DNA of 17,201 nt from JBFHNV01 sp965365655 (GTDB lineage: Bacteria > Pseudomonadota > Gammaproteobacteria > HK1), in contig CBDUCN010000081.1 in the NCBI GenBank assembly GCA_965365655.1, positions 1-17,201 on the forward strand, written 5' to 3'. A program made the position numbers and the translations under genes. The notes beneath the pieces are model-generated. The model did no database searches, was not told the DNA's origin, and was given only the letters and a program-made list of their open reading frames with translations. Positions 1 through 9,421 of this stretch are shown here, in pieces (position 1 is the first letter of the stretch; each line of letters starts with the position of its first letter).

Positions 1-312
1 GAGGAGCGCTGCATCGCCTGCAAGCTCTGCGAGGCCGTGTGCCCGGCGCTCGCGATCACCATCGAGTCCGAGCCGAGGGGCGACGGGACGCGGCGTACGA
101 CGCGCTACGACATCGACCTGGTGAAGTGCATCTTCTGCGGCTTCTGCGAGGAGTCCTGCCCGGTGGACTCCATCGTCGAGACCCGCATCTACGAGTACCA
201 CGGCGAGAAGCGGGGCGACCTGCTGATGACGAAGGAGAAGCTGCTCGCGGTGGGCGACCGCTACGAGGAGCAGATCGCCCGGGACCGCATGATGGACGCG
301 GCCTACCGGTGA
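1..312 (+). CDS. nuoI: NADH-quinone oxidoreductase subunit I, C-terminal part (5' end outside window)
   Basis: Ferredoxin-like subunit of complex I that carries electrons through two [4Fe-4S] clusters (N6a and N6b) toward quinone at the junction of the peripheral and membrane arms. The reading frame is open from base 1, and 103 residues are visible, about the last 60% of the roughly 180-residue family length. Two cluster motifs are intact: C4-x2-C7-x2-C10-x3-C14-P and C43-x2-C46-x2-C49-x3-C53-P, numbered from the window edge. The following stretch (DSIVETRIYEY) is typical of NuoI. It ends at TGA 310-312 and is followed by nuoJ after 79 bp. In that gap I see only a G-run near 332-338. The gene order nuoI-J-K-L-M-N confirms the call. 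Confidence 0.97.
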   Translation, partial: EERCIACKLCEAVCPALAITIESEPRGDGTRRTTRYDIDLVKCIFCGFCEESCPVDSIVETRIYEYHGEKRGDLLMTKEKLLAVGDRYEEQIARDRMMDAAYR

Positions 313-391
313 CGGCATTGGCCAGACAACAGGGGGGGATTCGCAACGGGGAGGCCGTATCGGCGTCCCGCGCGCGAAGATCAGATCCAGC

Positions 392-991
392 GTGACCCAA
401 CTACTCTTCTACGTTTTCGCCCTCGTGCTGATCGCCGCCGCGCTGCGCGTGATCACCGCGCGCAATCCCGTGCACTCGGCGCTCTCGCTGGTGCTCGCGT
501 TCGTCGCGAGCTCGGGCCTGTGGCTGCTCATCGAGACGGAATTCCTGGCGGTCGTGCTGGTGCTCGTCTACGTGGGCGCGGTGATGGTGCTGTTCCTGTT
601 CGTCGTCATGATGCTGGACATCAACCTGGTGCCGCTGCGCGAAGGCTTCATCCGCTACCTGCCGGTGGGTGCGCTGGTGGCGCTGCTGATCGTGGTGCAG
701 CTCGCGATGGTGGTCGGCCCGGGCACGTTCGGCCTGGAGCAGGTGCCGGCGCCGGCCGCGCTGCCCGCCGACTACAGCAATACCGAGGCCCTGGGGGTCC
801 TGCTCTACACGGTGTACGTCTATCCCTTCGAGGTCGCTGCGGTGATCCTGCTGGTCGCAATCGTCGCGGCCATCGCGCTGACCATGCGCCGGCGCGGGGA
901 CCTGCGCAGCCAGTCGCCGCACGACCAGGTGCGGGTGCGGCGCGAGGACCGCGTGCGCCTCGTGAAGATGCCGGCGGAGTCCGACCGGTGA
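392..991 (+). CDS. nuoJ: NADH-quinone oxidoreductase subunit J
   Basis: Membrane-arm subunit of complex I, 199 residues, with about five hydrophobic segments between residues 1 and 168. The N-terminus (FYVFALVLIAAALRVITARN) and the segment VYVGAVMVLFLFVVMMLDIN, which contains the pi-bulge helix region of TM3, are family hallmarks. The polar C-terminal tail (QVRVRREDRVRLVKM) matches the longer beta/gammaproteobacterial form; E. coli NuoJ is slightly shorter. The start is GTG at 392, chosen because family NuoJ proteins begin exactly at this LFYVFA block. The ribosome binding site is poor, which fits translation inside a long operon. Its stop overlaps the nuoK start by 4 bp (GTGA), implying translational coupling. 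Confidence 0.96.
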   Translation: MTQLLFYVFALVLIAAALRVITARNPVHSALSLVLAFVASSGLWLLIETEFLAVVLVLVYVGAVMVLFLFVVMMLDINLVPLREGFIRYLPVGALVALLIVVQLAMVVGPGTFGLEQVPAPAALPADYSNTEALGVLLYTVYVYPFEVAAVILLVAIVAAIALTMRRRGDLRSQSPHDQVRVRREDRVRLVKMPAESDR

Positions 992-1293
992 TCGCGCTGT
1001 CCGACTACCTCATCCTGGGCGCCATCCTGTTCTGCATCAGCATGGCGGGCATCTTCCTGAACCGGAAGAACGTCATCATCCTCCTGATGTCCATCGAGCT
1101 GATGCTGCTCGCCGTGAACATGAACTTCGTGGCCTTCTCCCATTTCCTGGGGGATCTCGCCGGGCAGGTCTTCGTGTTCTTCATCCTTACCGTGGCTGCG
1201 GCGGAGGCCGCGATCGGGCTCGCCATTCTCGTGGTCCTGTTCCGCAGTCGGTCGACGATCAACGTGGCCGACCTGGACTCCCTCAAGGGCTGA
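988..1293 (+). CDS. nuoK: NADH-quinone oxidoreductase subunit K
   Basis: Small MrpC-like membrane subunit of complex I, 101 residues, the usual family length. It has three transmembrane helices (about 3-22, 29-50 and 60-84). The two buried glutamates of the proton path are present: E37 in SIELMLLAVN and E73 in AAAEAAIGLA, matching E36 and E72 of E. coli. The start is GTG at 988, overlapping the nuoJ stop by 4 bp, which gives the standard N-terminus (IALSDYLILGAILF). A longer open frame upstream is only an overlapping shadow of nuoJ. It is followed by nuoL after 24 bp. Confidence 0.96.
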   Translation: MIALSDYLILGAILFCISMAGIFLNRKNVIILLMSIELMLLAVNMNFVAFSHFLGDLAGQVFVFFILTVAAAEAAIGLAILVVLFRSRSTINVADLDSLKG

Positions 1294-1317
1294 ACGTCGG
1301 ATAGCGGGGACACTTCG

Positions 1318-3270
<1,953 letters not shown>

Positions 3271-3293
3271 AGCGTTCCCGAGGTTCCGCACCC

Positions 3294-4811
3294 ATGCTTG
3301 ACGCCCCGTTCCTGAGCCTCGTCATCTGGACCCCCATCCTGGGCGGGGCCTGGCTCTTCATGGTGGCGGGCGAGCGTGCGCCCGGCCTGTCGCGCCGCAT
3401 CGCGCTGATCGTGTCCCTGATCACCTTCGCGTTCTCGCTGCCGTTGTACTGGCAGTTCGACCCGGCCAGCCCGTCCATGCAGTTCGTGGAGCGGGGCGCC
3501 TGGATACCGGCCTTCGGGATCGAGTACTACCTCGGCGTGGACGGCATCTCGGTGCCGCTGATCCTGCTCACCACCTTCACGACGGTTCTCGTGATCATCG
3601 CGGGGTGGCAGGTGATCACGTACAAGGTCGCCCACTACATGGCGGCCTTCCTCGTGCTGGAAGGACTGATGATCGGGGCGTTCGCGGCGCTGGACGCGGT
3701 GCTCTTCTACGTGTTCTGGGAAGCGCTTCTGATACCGATGTTCCTGATCATCGGAATCTGGGGCGGGAAGAACCGGATCTACGCGACCGTGAAGTTCTTC
3801 CTCTACACCTTCCTCGGCTCGGTGCTGATGCTGGTGGCGATCCTCTACCTGTACGCCCAGGGGGGCTCCTTCTCGCTCCTGGACATGCACCTGCTGGAGC
3901 TCGGGCTCGAGGAGCAGATCCTGATCTTCCTGGCCTTCCTGGTGGCCTTCGCCGTGAAGGTCCCGATGTGGCCCGTGCACACCTGGCTGCCCGATGCCCA
4001 CGTCGAGGCCCCCACCGGCGGCTCGGTGATCCTCGCCGCCATCATGCTGAAGCTGGGCGGGTACGGCCTGCTGCGCTTCAGCCTGCCGATCGCCCCGGAC
4101 GGGGCGGCCGCGCTCGACTGGTTCATGATCGCGCTGTCGCTGGTCGCGATCGTCTACATCGGCTTCGTCGCGCTGGTGCAGCCGGACATGAAGAAGCTGA
4201 TCGCTTACTCGTCGATCTCGCACATGGGCTTCGTGACGCTGGGCTTCTTCGTCACGTTCTCCATCATGACCGGCCCCGGGAACCGCGACGGCGCGGTGAT
4301 GGCGCTCGCCGGCGGGATGATGCAGATGGTCTCCCACGGCTTCATCTCGGGGGCGCTGTTCCTGTGCGTGGGTGTCATGTACGACCGGCTGCACAGCAGG
4401 AACATCGCCGACTACGGCGGCGTGGTGAACACCATGCCCACCTTCGCCGCGTTCATGATGCTGTTCGCGCTGGCGAACTCGGGCCTGCCGGGCACGTCCG
4501 GCTTCGTCGGCGAGTTCATGGTGATCCTGTCGAGCTTCCAGGCCAACGTCTGGATTGCCGTCCTCGCCGGGCTGACGCTGATCCTGGGCGCGGCGTACAC
4601 GCTGTGGATGTACAAGCGGGTCATCTACGGCGAGGTCGCGAACGAGGGCGTGGCGTCCCTGAAGGACCTCGACGGGCGCGAGGTGCTGGTGCTCAGCGCG
4701 CTTGCGGCGGCGGTGCTGCTGTTCGGGCTCTGGCCGGCGCCGATGCTGGACGTCATGAACCCGACGCTGGAGAGGCTGCTCGACCACGTCATGCAGTCGA
4801 AGCTGCCTTGA
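3294..4811 (+). CDS. nuoM: NADH-quinone oxidoreductase subunit M
   Basis: Antiporter-like proton-pumping subunit of the complex I membrane arm, 505 residues (E. coli about 509). Key residues are present: E143 in YVFWEALLIPMFLIIGIWG and K222 in AFAVKVPMWPVHTWLPDAH, which line the proton channel. The N-terminal proton_antipo_N-type region contains IEYYLGVDGISVPLILLT (about 76-93), characteristic of NuoM. The block IAYSSISHMGFVTLG is also typical. The start is ATG 3294, giving the normal N-terminus. A longer in-frame extension upstream overlaps nuoL and is not likely to be translated. It is separated from nuoL by 23 bp and from nuoN by 34 bp. Confidence 0.97.
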   Translation: MLDAPFLSLVIWTPILGGAWLFMVAGERAPGLSRRIALIVSLITFAFSLPLYWQFDPASPSMQFVERGAWIPAFGIEYYLGVDGISVPLILLTTFTTVLVIIAGWQVITYKVAHYMAAFLVLEGLMIGAFAALDAVLFYVFWEALLIPMFLIIGIWGGKNRIYATVKFFLYTFLGSVLMLVAILYLYAQGGSFSLLDMHLLELGLEEQILIFLAFLVAFAVKVPMWPVHTWLPDAHVEAPTGGSVILAAIMLKLGGYGLLRFSLPIAPDGAAALDWFMIALSLVAIVYIGFVALVQPDMKKLIAYSSISHMGFVTLGFFVTFSIMTGPGNRDGAVMALAGGMMQMVSHGFISGALFLCVGVMYDRLHSRNIADYGGVVNTMPTFAAFMMLFALANSGLPGTSGFVGEFMVILSSFQANVWIAVLAGLTLILGAAYTLWMYKRVIYGEVANEGVASLKDLDGREVLVLSALAAAVLLFGLWPAPMLDVMNPTLERLLDHVMQSKLP

Positions 4812-4845
4812 AGCCTGCCGTGACTCCTGCCGAGGTCGTCGCACG

Positions 4846-6279
4846 ATGAATTTCGTACCTCCCGAGCTGACTCCCGCGTCGCCCGAGCTGCTGCTGCTGG
4901 TTCTGGCCTGCACGGTGCTGGTGGTCGACGTCTACGTGGGCGACCGGATGCGGCATCTCACCTACCAGCTCACCCAGGCCGCGGTCGTCGCCACGGCGGT
5001 GCTGTGCATCGCGACCACGCCGTCGGAATCGGTCGTGGGCTTCAGCGGCAGCTTCGTGAGCGACCCGATGAGCGGCGCGCTGAAGGTCGCGATGCTGCTC
5101 ATCGGCTACTACGCGTTCTTCTACGCCCGCACCTACCTCGGCCAGCGCGGCGAGCTGAAGGGGGAGTACTTCATCCTCGGCCTGTTCGCGCTGCTCGGCA
5201 TGATGGTGCTGGTGTCCGCCGCGAGCCTGCTGACGGTGTACCTGGGCCTGGAGCTGATGTCGCTGTGCCTGTACGCGATGGTCGCGCTGCGCCGGGAGTC
5301 CGCGACCGCATGCGAGGCGGCGATGAAGTACTTCGTCCTCGGCGCGCTGGCGTCGGGCATGCTGCTGTACGGGATGTCCCTGGTCTACGGCGTCACCGGG
5401 ACCCTGGAGCTGCAGGAGGTCGCCGCGGTCGCGGCCACCCGCAGCACCGACCTCGTGCTGATCCTCGCCCTGGTGTTCGTGCTGGTGGGCGTGGCCTTCA
5501 AGCTCGGGGCGGTGCCGTTCCACATGTGGGTGCCGGACGTGTACGAGGGCGCGCCGACCGCGGTCACCCTGTTCATCGGCACGGCGCCGAAGATCGCGGC
5601 CTTCGGCATGCTGATGCGGCTGCTCGTGGACGGGCTGCAGCCGATGGGGGGGGACTGGAGCCAGATGCTGGTGCTGCTCGCGCTGGCCTCGATGGCGGTC
5701 GGCAACGTGGTGGCGATCGCCCAGACCAACATCAAGCGCATGCTCGCGTACTCCACGATCACCCACGTCGGCTTCCTGTTCCTGGGCGTGATCGCGGCGA
5801 CGCCGGAAGGCTACGCGGCGTCGATGTTCTACATCATCTCCTACAGCCTCATGGCGCTCGGCGCCTTCGGGATGATCATCGCGCTCGGGCGCAGCGACTT
5901 CGAGGCCGACCAGCTCGAGGACTTCAAGGGACTCGGCCGGCAGCACCCGTGGTTCGCCTTCCTCACCCTCATCCTCATGCTCTCCATGGCCGGCGTGCCG
6001 CCGTTCCTCGGCTTCTGGGCGAAGTGGGCGGTGCTGAGCGAGGTCATCGCCGCGGGCCACCTGTGGCTCGCGGTGGCGGCGGTGCTGTTCTCGGTGATCG
6101 GGCTGTTCTACTACCTGCGGGTGGTGCGCCACGTGTACTTCGACGATCCCGTCGGCGATGTCCAGGTGGGGCGCGGGCGGGACCTGCGCATCATGCTGAG
6201 CAGCAACGCGCTGGTGATCCTCGCGCTGGGCATCTATCCGACGGCGCTGATGAGCGTCTGCATCGCGGCCCTGGGCTGA
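4846..6279 (+). CDS. nuoN: NADH-quinone oxidoreductase subunit N
   Basis: Third antiporter-like subunit of the complex I membrane arm and the last gene of the nuo operon. It is 477 residues (E. coli about 485) with roughly 14 transmembrane helices. The expected charged residues are present: E136 in VYLGLELMSLCLYAMVA and K219 in VAFKLGAVPFHMWVPDVYEG. The block MLAYSTITHVGFLFLGV is conserved. Start ATG 4846 has GAGG at 4832-4835, about 10 bp upstream. The gene ends at TGA 6277-6279 and converges on psd, whose stop codon is 48 bp away. The GC-rich palindromes between them may end both transcripts. Confidence 0.97.
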   Translation: MNFVPPELTPASPELLLLVLACTVLVVDVYVGDRMRHLTYQLTQAAVVATAVLCIATTPSESVVGFSGSFVSDPMSGALKVAMLLIGYYAFFYARTYLGQRGELKGEYFILGLFALLGMMVLVSAASLLTVYLGLELMSLCLYAMVALRRESATACEAAMKYFVLGALASGMLLYGMSLVYGVTGTLELQEVAAVAATRSTDLVLILALVFVLVGVAFKLGAVPFHMWVPDVYEGAPTAVTLFIGTAPKIAAFGMLMRLLVDGLQPMGGDWSQMLVLLALASMAVGNVVAIAQTNIKRMLAYSTITHVGFLFLGVIAATPEGYAASMFYIISYSLMALGAFGMIIALGRSDFEADQLEDFKGLGRQHPWFAFLTLILMLSMAGVPPFLGFWAKWAVLSEVIAAGHLWLAVAAVLFSVIGLFYYLRVVRHVYFDDPVGDVQVGRGRDLRIMLSSNALVILALGIYPTALMSVCIAALG

Positions 6280-6295
6280 CCTGACCGACCCGCCG

Positions 6296-6323
6296 CCGCG
6301 GCGCGCCGCGGCCTGCGGCGCCG
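6296..6323. terminator. GC-rich palindromes between convergent nuoN and psd (possible bidirectional terminator)
   Basis: The 48-bp gap between the convergent nuoN and psd stop codons holds a perfect 16-bp palindrome (CCGCGGCGCGCCGCGG, 6296-6311). It is followed by CGGCGCCG (6316-6323). Such palindromes at convergent ends often act as bidirectional terminators, but neither strand has a T-run, so intrinsic termination is not proven. It may simply stabilise the 3' ends. Confidence 0.35.
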
Positions 6324-6327
6324 CCGT

Positions 6328-7212
6328 TCAGCCGAAGTCGGCGAGTCCCTGGCCCATCGTCACCGGCGCGCCGGGCGCGAGGCCTTCGCACCAGCGGACG
6401 GGGCCGGGCGGCAGCACCACGATCACCGTGGAGCCCATGTTGAAGCGGCCCATCTCCTGACCCTTGTCGAGCACCGTGGCGGCGGCGCCCGGCGCGTAGC
6501 GCCAGGTGGTGACCTGCGGTCCCGGGGCGGGCGCGACCTGGCCGGCCCACACCAGCTCGATGCTGCCCACGAACACCGCGCCGACGAGCACGACGGCCAT
6601 CGGACCGCGGGCGGTGTCGAACATGCAGACCACCCGCTCGTTGCGCGCGAACAGGTTCGGCACCGCGCGCGCGCTCGACGGGTTCACGCTGAACAGCCGG
6701 CCCGGCACGTGCACCATCTCGCGCAACGTGCCGGCCATCGGCATGTGCACCCGGTGGTAGTCCCGCGGCGACAGGTACACGGTCGCGAAATGGCCGCCAC
6801 GGAAGGCCGCGGCGCGCGCGGCGTCGCCGCCCAGCAGCCGGGTCAGCGAGAAGGCGCGGCCCTTGGCCTGGATCAGGCTGTCGTCGAGCACGGCTCCGAA
6901 GCGGCTGACGTGCCCGTCCGCCGGGCAGGTCACGTCGTGGGCGCTCAGCGCTCGTGCCTGCGCCTTCAGCGCGCGCGTGAAGAACGCGTTGAAGTGGGGA
7001 TAGGCCAGCGGGTCCGGCTGCTCGGCGAGCGCCATGTCCACGCCGTAGCGCCGGATGAACCAGCGGATCTGCCGGTTCTTGAAGCCCGCCGCGCGCACGC
7101 GGGTCGCGCGGTGCATCAGCGCCGACAGCAGGTGGTGCGGAAGCGCGTACAGCGCCGCCGCCTTGAGCCGATCGGCGAGGTCTGGGTGGTCGGCTGGCTC
7201 GGACTGCTGCAC
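6328..7212 (-). CDS. psd: phosphatidylserine decarboxylase proenzyme
   Basis: Pyruvoyl-dependent, membrane-associated enzyme that converts phosphatidylserine to phosphatidylethanolamine. It is 294 residues, shorter than E. coli PSD (about 322). The proenzyme cleaves itself at a Gly-Ser bond to give beta and alpha chains. Here the site is MGST (M259-G-S261-T) in place of the more common LGST, so S261 would become the pyruvoyl group. The charge-relay residues are visible as D99 (in CPADG) and H156 within DYHRVHMP (151-158), and H153 is also conserved. Other family blocks are FNAFFTRAL (74-82) and FSVNPSS (174-180). The start is GTG at 7212, giving a short N-terminal extension before the conserved LYALPHHLL. 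It lies 38 bp downstream of tRNA-Arg on the same strand with no obvious terminator between, so co-transcription with the tRNAs is likely. Confidence 0.95.
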   Translation of the reverse strand: MQQSEPADHPDLADRLKAAALYALPHHLLSALMHRATRVRAAGFKNRQIRWFIRRYGVDMALAEQPDPLAYPHFNAFFTRALKAQARALSAHDVTCPADGHVSRFGAVLDDSLIQAKGRAFSLTRLLGGDAARAAAFRGGHFATVYLSPRDYHRVHMPMAGTLREMVHVPGRLFSVNPSSARAVPNLFARNERVVCMFDTARGPMAVVLVGAVFVGSIELVWAGQVAPAPGPQVTTWRYAPGAAATVLDKGQEMGRFNMGSTVIVVLPPGPVRWCEGLAPGAPVTMGQGLADFG

Positions 7213-7250
7213 CGTGCGTGGATCCGTGCGGCGGGGTCGCGCCGGGTGCG

Positions 7251-7327
7251 TGGCGCCCCGACCACGATTCGAACGTGGGACCTACGGCTTAGGAGGCCGT
7301 CGCTCTATCCTGCTGAGCTACCGGGGC
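7251..7327 (-). tRNA. tRNA-Arg (anticodon CCT)
   Basis: A complete cloverleaf can be folded on the minus strand. The acceptor GCCCCGG pairs with TCGGGGC (one G-U at 7-66). The D stem is GCTC/GAGC, the anticodon loop is CTCCTAA with anticodon CCT at 7291-7293, and the T arm is CCACG-TTCGAAT-CGTGG. The discriminator is G, and CCA is encoded in the DNA (7251-7253). It reads AGG codons. It is the second gene of a tRNA pair, 62 bp after tRNA-Ala, and lies just upstream of psd. Confidence 0.96.
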
Positions 7328-7389
7328 GATGCTGTGGGCTTGCGCCAGGGAAGTCCGCGTCCGGGCGCGCCCGGACGCGGTGACTGGAT

Positions 7390-7465
<76 letters not shown>

Positions 7466-7476
7466 GTGCGGCGGGA

Positions 7477-7507
7477 GCGGGCTCGCGCCCGTTTCCCGCG
7501 AGCCCGC
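7477..7507. repeat. 11-bp perfect inverted repeat upstream of tRNA-Ala
   Basis: GCGGGCTCGCG (7477-7487) and its exact reverse complement (7497-7507) are separated by 9 bp. The repeat sits between the tRNA-Ala gene and the candidate -10 box, so it covers the start of the leader RNA. It could form a strong leader hairpin. No T-run follows on either strand, so it does not look like a normal intrinsic terminator. Confidence 0.6.
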
Positions 7508-7508
7508 G

Positions 7509-7514
7509 ATTGTA
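7509..7514 (-). promoter_or_regulatory. possible -10 box of the tRNA-Ala/tRNA-Arg promoter
   Basis: On the minus strand TACAAT (7514 to 7509) matches the sigma-70 -10 consensus at 5 of 6 positions. It is followed by a GC-rich discriminator, as at stringently controlled stable-RNA promoters. The implied start near 7502 leaves a short leader of about 37 nt before tRNA-Ala. No convincing -35 box is present at 16-18 bp; that position is occupied by a palindrome (7532-7545). Confidence 0.45.
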
Positions 7515-7531
7515 GAGGCCCGCCGCGCGAT

Positions 7532-7545
7532 GCGCCATATGGCGC
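7532..7545. repeat. 14-bp perfect palindrome in the tRNA/arsS divergent region
   Basis: GCGCCATATGGCGC is a perfect palindrome in the gap between the leftward tRNA/psd unit and the rightward arsS cassette. It lies where the -35 element of the leftward promoter should be, so it may be an operator. This is inference from position and symmetry only; I do not recognise the motif as a known regulator site. Confidence 0.45.
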
Positions 7546-7620
7546 GGCGTGCGGAACAAACGCTGCGCCGGCGGGTCCACCTGAGCGGGTAGGATTCCGC
7601 CGCCAGCTCAGGAGAACCAC

Positions 7621-8583
7621 ATGCACGACACCGCCGCTCTGCTCGGTGTGGGCGCCTTCCCCCCGATCCGCCGGCGCCGGCTCGACGCGCTGCAGCTCAA
7701 CCTCGGCTACCGCTGCAACCAGAGCTGCGTGCACTGCCACGTCAACGCAGGCCCCAACCGCGAGGAGCAGATGTCCCGCGAGACCGTCGGGGTCGCGCTC
7801 GAGTTCATCGCGCGCGCGGGGGTGGCCACGGTGGACCTCACCGGAGGCGCCCCCGAGCTCAATCCCTGGTTCCGGGAGCTGGTGACCGGGGCGCGCGAGC
7901 GCGGTGCGCACGTCATGGACCGCTGCAACCTGACCATCCTCGAGGAGCCCGGCCAGGAGGACCTGGCAGAGTTCCTCGCGTCGCGGCAGGTCGAGATCGT
8001 GGCCTCCCTGCCGTGCTACCTCGGGGAGAACGTCGACGCGCAGCGAGGCAAGGGCGTGTTCGACGCCAGCATGCGCGCGCTGCGGCGGCTGAATGCGCTC
8101 GGCTATGGCGGCGGCGACGGGGCGTTGCGGCTGAGCCTCGTCTACAACCCGCAGGGGCCCGTGTTGCCGCCGCCGCAGGTCGAGCTCGAGCGCGCGTACA
8201 AGAAGGAGCTGCTCGGGCGCTTCGGCGTGCGCTTCGACCGCCTGCTGACCATCGCGAACATGCCCATCGGGCGCTTCGGCAGCATCCTCGTGTCCAAGGG
8301 CCAGTTCAACGCGTACATGACGACGCTGCGCGAGGCCCATCGTGACGAGAACCTCGACGCCGTGATGTGCCGGTCGATGGTGAGCGTGGACTGGCAGGGG
8401 CACGTCTACGACTGCGACTTCAACCAGATGCTGGGGCTGCCGCTGCGCGTCGGCGGCCGCGCGCGGGTGACCCTCGGCGACCTGCTGGAAAATCCGGTCG
8501 ACGGCAACGGCATCGCGGTGCGCGAGCACTGCTTCGCGTGCACCGCCGGGCAGGGCAGCAGCTGCGGCGGCGCGCTGAGCTGA
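7621..8583 (+). CDS. arsS: arsenosugar biosynthesis radical SAM protein ArsS-like (TIGR04167 family)
   Basis: Radical SAM enzyme, 320 residues. Characterised ArsS enzymes join the 5'-deoxyadenosyl group of SAM to dimethylarsinous acid, giving 5'-deoxy-5'-dimethylarsinoyl-adenosine, an arsenosugar precursor. The cluster-binding motif is C32-NQS-C36-VH-C39, in the family form CNQSCxHCHVxAGP. Other TIGR04167 blocks are TGGAPELNPWFREL (74-87), DRCNLTILEEPG (100-111), SLPCYLGENV (129-138), LVYNPQGPVLPP (173-184) and ANMPIGRFGS (212-221). The C-terminal domain (DUF3641-type) contains VYDCDFNQMLGLP and CFACTAGQGSSCGG, giving extra cysteines at 250, 265, 304, 307 and 315, perhaps for auxiliary iron-sulfur binding. 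Start ATG 7621 has CAGGAG (7609-7614) at good spacing. No promoter is convincing. It is first of three co-directional genes; the arsenic assignment rests on family knowledge, as no arsM is seen. Confidence 0.9.
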   Translation: MHDTAALLGVGAFPPIRRRRLDALQLNLGYRCNQSCVHCHVNAGPNREEQMSRETVGVALEFIARAGVATVDLTGGAPELNPWFRELVTGARERGAHVMDRCNLTILEEPGQEDLAEFLASRQVEIVASLPCYLGENVDAQRGKGVFDASMRALRRLNALGYGGGDGALRLSLVYNPQGPVLPPPQVELERAYKKELLGRFGVRFDRLLTIANMPIGRFGSILVSKGQFNAYMTTLREAHRDENLDAVMCRSMVSVDWQGHVYDCDFNQMLGLPLRVGGRARVTLGDLLENPVDGNGIAVREHCFACTAGQGSSCGGALS

Positions 8584-8656
8584 CCGCGACCGTGCCGGTC
8601 ACCGCGCTCGCGGCCGTCCGGGCGCCGGGCGCCTGCCGCGCGCCGCGGGCTCGGCG

Positions 8657-9352
8657 ATGAGCGCGGCCCCGCCCCTGACGGTCGTCATCCCGACCCTCGA
8701 CGAGGCCGCCTCGATCGAGGCCTGCATCGGATCCATCGGCCGCCTGCTCGACGCGGGGGCGGAGGTCGTCGTCAGCGACGGCGGAAGCGCCGACGACACC
8801 GCGGCGCGGGCGGCGGCGGCCGGCGCCCGGGTGCTGGTGGGGCCGGCGGGCCGGTCGCGGCAGCTCAACGCGGGCGCGGCCCGCGGCGCTGCGCCCCTGC
8901 TGGCCTTCCTGCACGCGGACTGCCGGCCGGAGCCGCCGGCGTGCGAGCGTCTGCTCGCGCTGGCCGCCGGGCGACGTGCGGCGTGGGGGCGCTTCGACGT
9001 CCGCCTCGACGGCCCGGGGCCGGCGCTGCGCACCATCGAGACCGCGATGAACCTGCGCTCCAGACTCACCGGCATCGCGACCGGTGACCAGCTGATGTTC
9101 GTCAGCCGCGAGCTGTTCGACGCGGTCGGCGGTTTCCCTCCGATCGCGCTGATGGAGGACATCACGCTCAGCGCGCGGCTGAAGGCGCGAGCGGCGCCGC
9201 TGTGCGCGCGCGAGCGGGTGGTGGCCTCCAGCCGCAAGTGGCGCCGCGAGGGCGTGGTGCGCACCACGCTGCTGATGTGGAGGTTGCGCGCGGCGTACGC
9301 GCTCGGGGCTGACCCGGACGAGCTCGCGCGGCGCTACTACGCGCATGGTTGA
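8657..9352 (+). CDS. glycosyltransferase family 2, TIGR04283-type (arsenosugar-associated)
   Basis: Predicted cytoplasmic GT-A fold glycosyltransferase, 231 residues. The N-terminal nucleotide-sugar-binding strand is LTVVIPTLDEAASIEACI (7-24), with SDGGSADDT (40-48) following. The metal-binding DxD-like segment is LHADC (85-89); most relatives I recall have HADT. Family-specific blocks are WGRFDVRLDG (110-119), NLRSRLTGIATGDQLMFV (132-149), GGFPPIALMEDITLS (158-172) and TTLLMWRLRAAYALGADP (203-220). This subfamily is repeatedly found beside ArsS-like radical SAM genes and is annotated as arsenosugar biosynthesis glycosyltransferase, but its donor and acceptor are not established. Start ATG 8657 has only a weak ribosome binding site. 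The 73-bp gap after arsS contains just short GC-rich hairpins. Confidence 0.88.
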   Translation: MSAAPPLTVVIPTLDEAASIEACIGSIGRLLDAGAEVVVSDGGSADDTAARAAAAGARVLVGPAGRSRQLNAGAARGAAPLLAFLHADCRPEPPACERLLALAAGRRAAWGRFDVRLDGPGPALRTIETAMNLRSRLTGIATGDQLMFVSRELFDAVGGFPPIALMEDITLSARLKARAAPLCARERVVASSRKWRREGVVRTTLLMWRLRAAYALGADPDELARRYYAHG

Positions 9353-9386
9353 CGGCAGCGCTGCGGGCGGCATGGGTCGCGACGCC

Positions 9387-9407
9387 CCGGCCGGCACGTG
9401 CGGCCGG
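9387..9407. repeat. intercistronic inverted repeat before the DUF2064-type gene
   Basis: CCGGCCG (9387-9393) and CGGCCGG (9401-9407) flank GCACGTG, giving a 7-bp stem. It is in the 69-bp gap between the two transferase genes and just upstream of the chosen GTG start. It could modulate mRNA stability or translation of the third gene. In GC-rich DNA this may be chance. Confidence 0.35.
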
Positions 9408-9421
9408 CGCCGGGGTGCCGG

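Noticed and set aside
4789..6132. 447-residue minus-strand open frame over nuoN
   Set aside because: Antisense shadow of nuoN with the same biased composition.
7590..7595. TAGGAT as a -10 box for arsS
   Set aside because: No -35-like element lies 15-19 bp upstream and no extended -10 is present, so I did not list it as a promoter.
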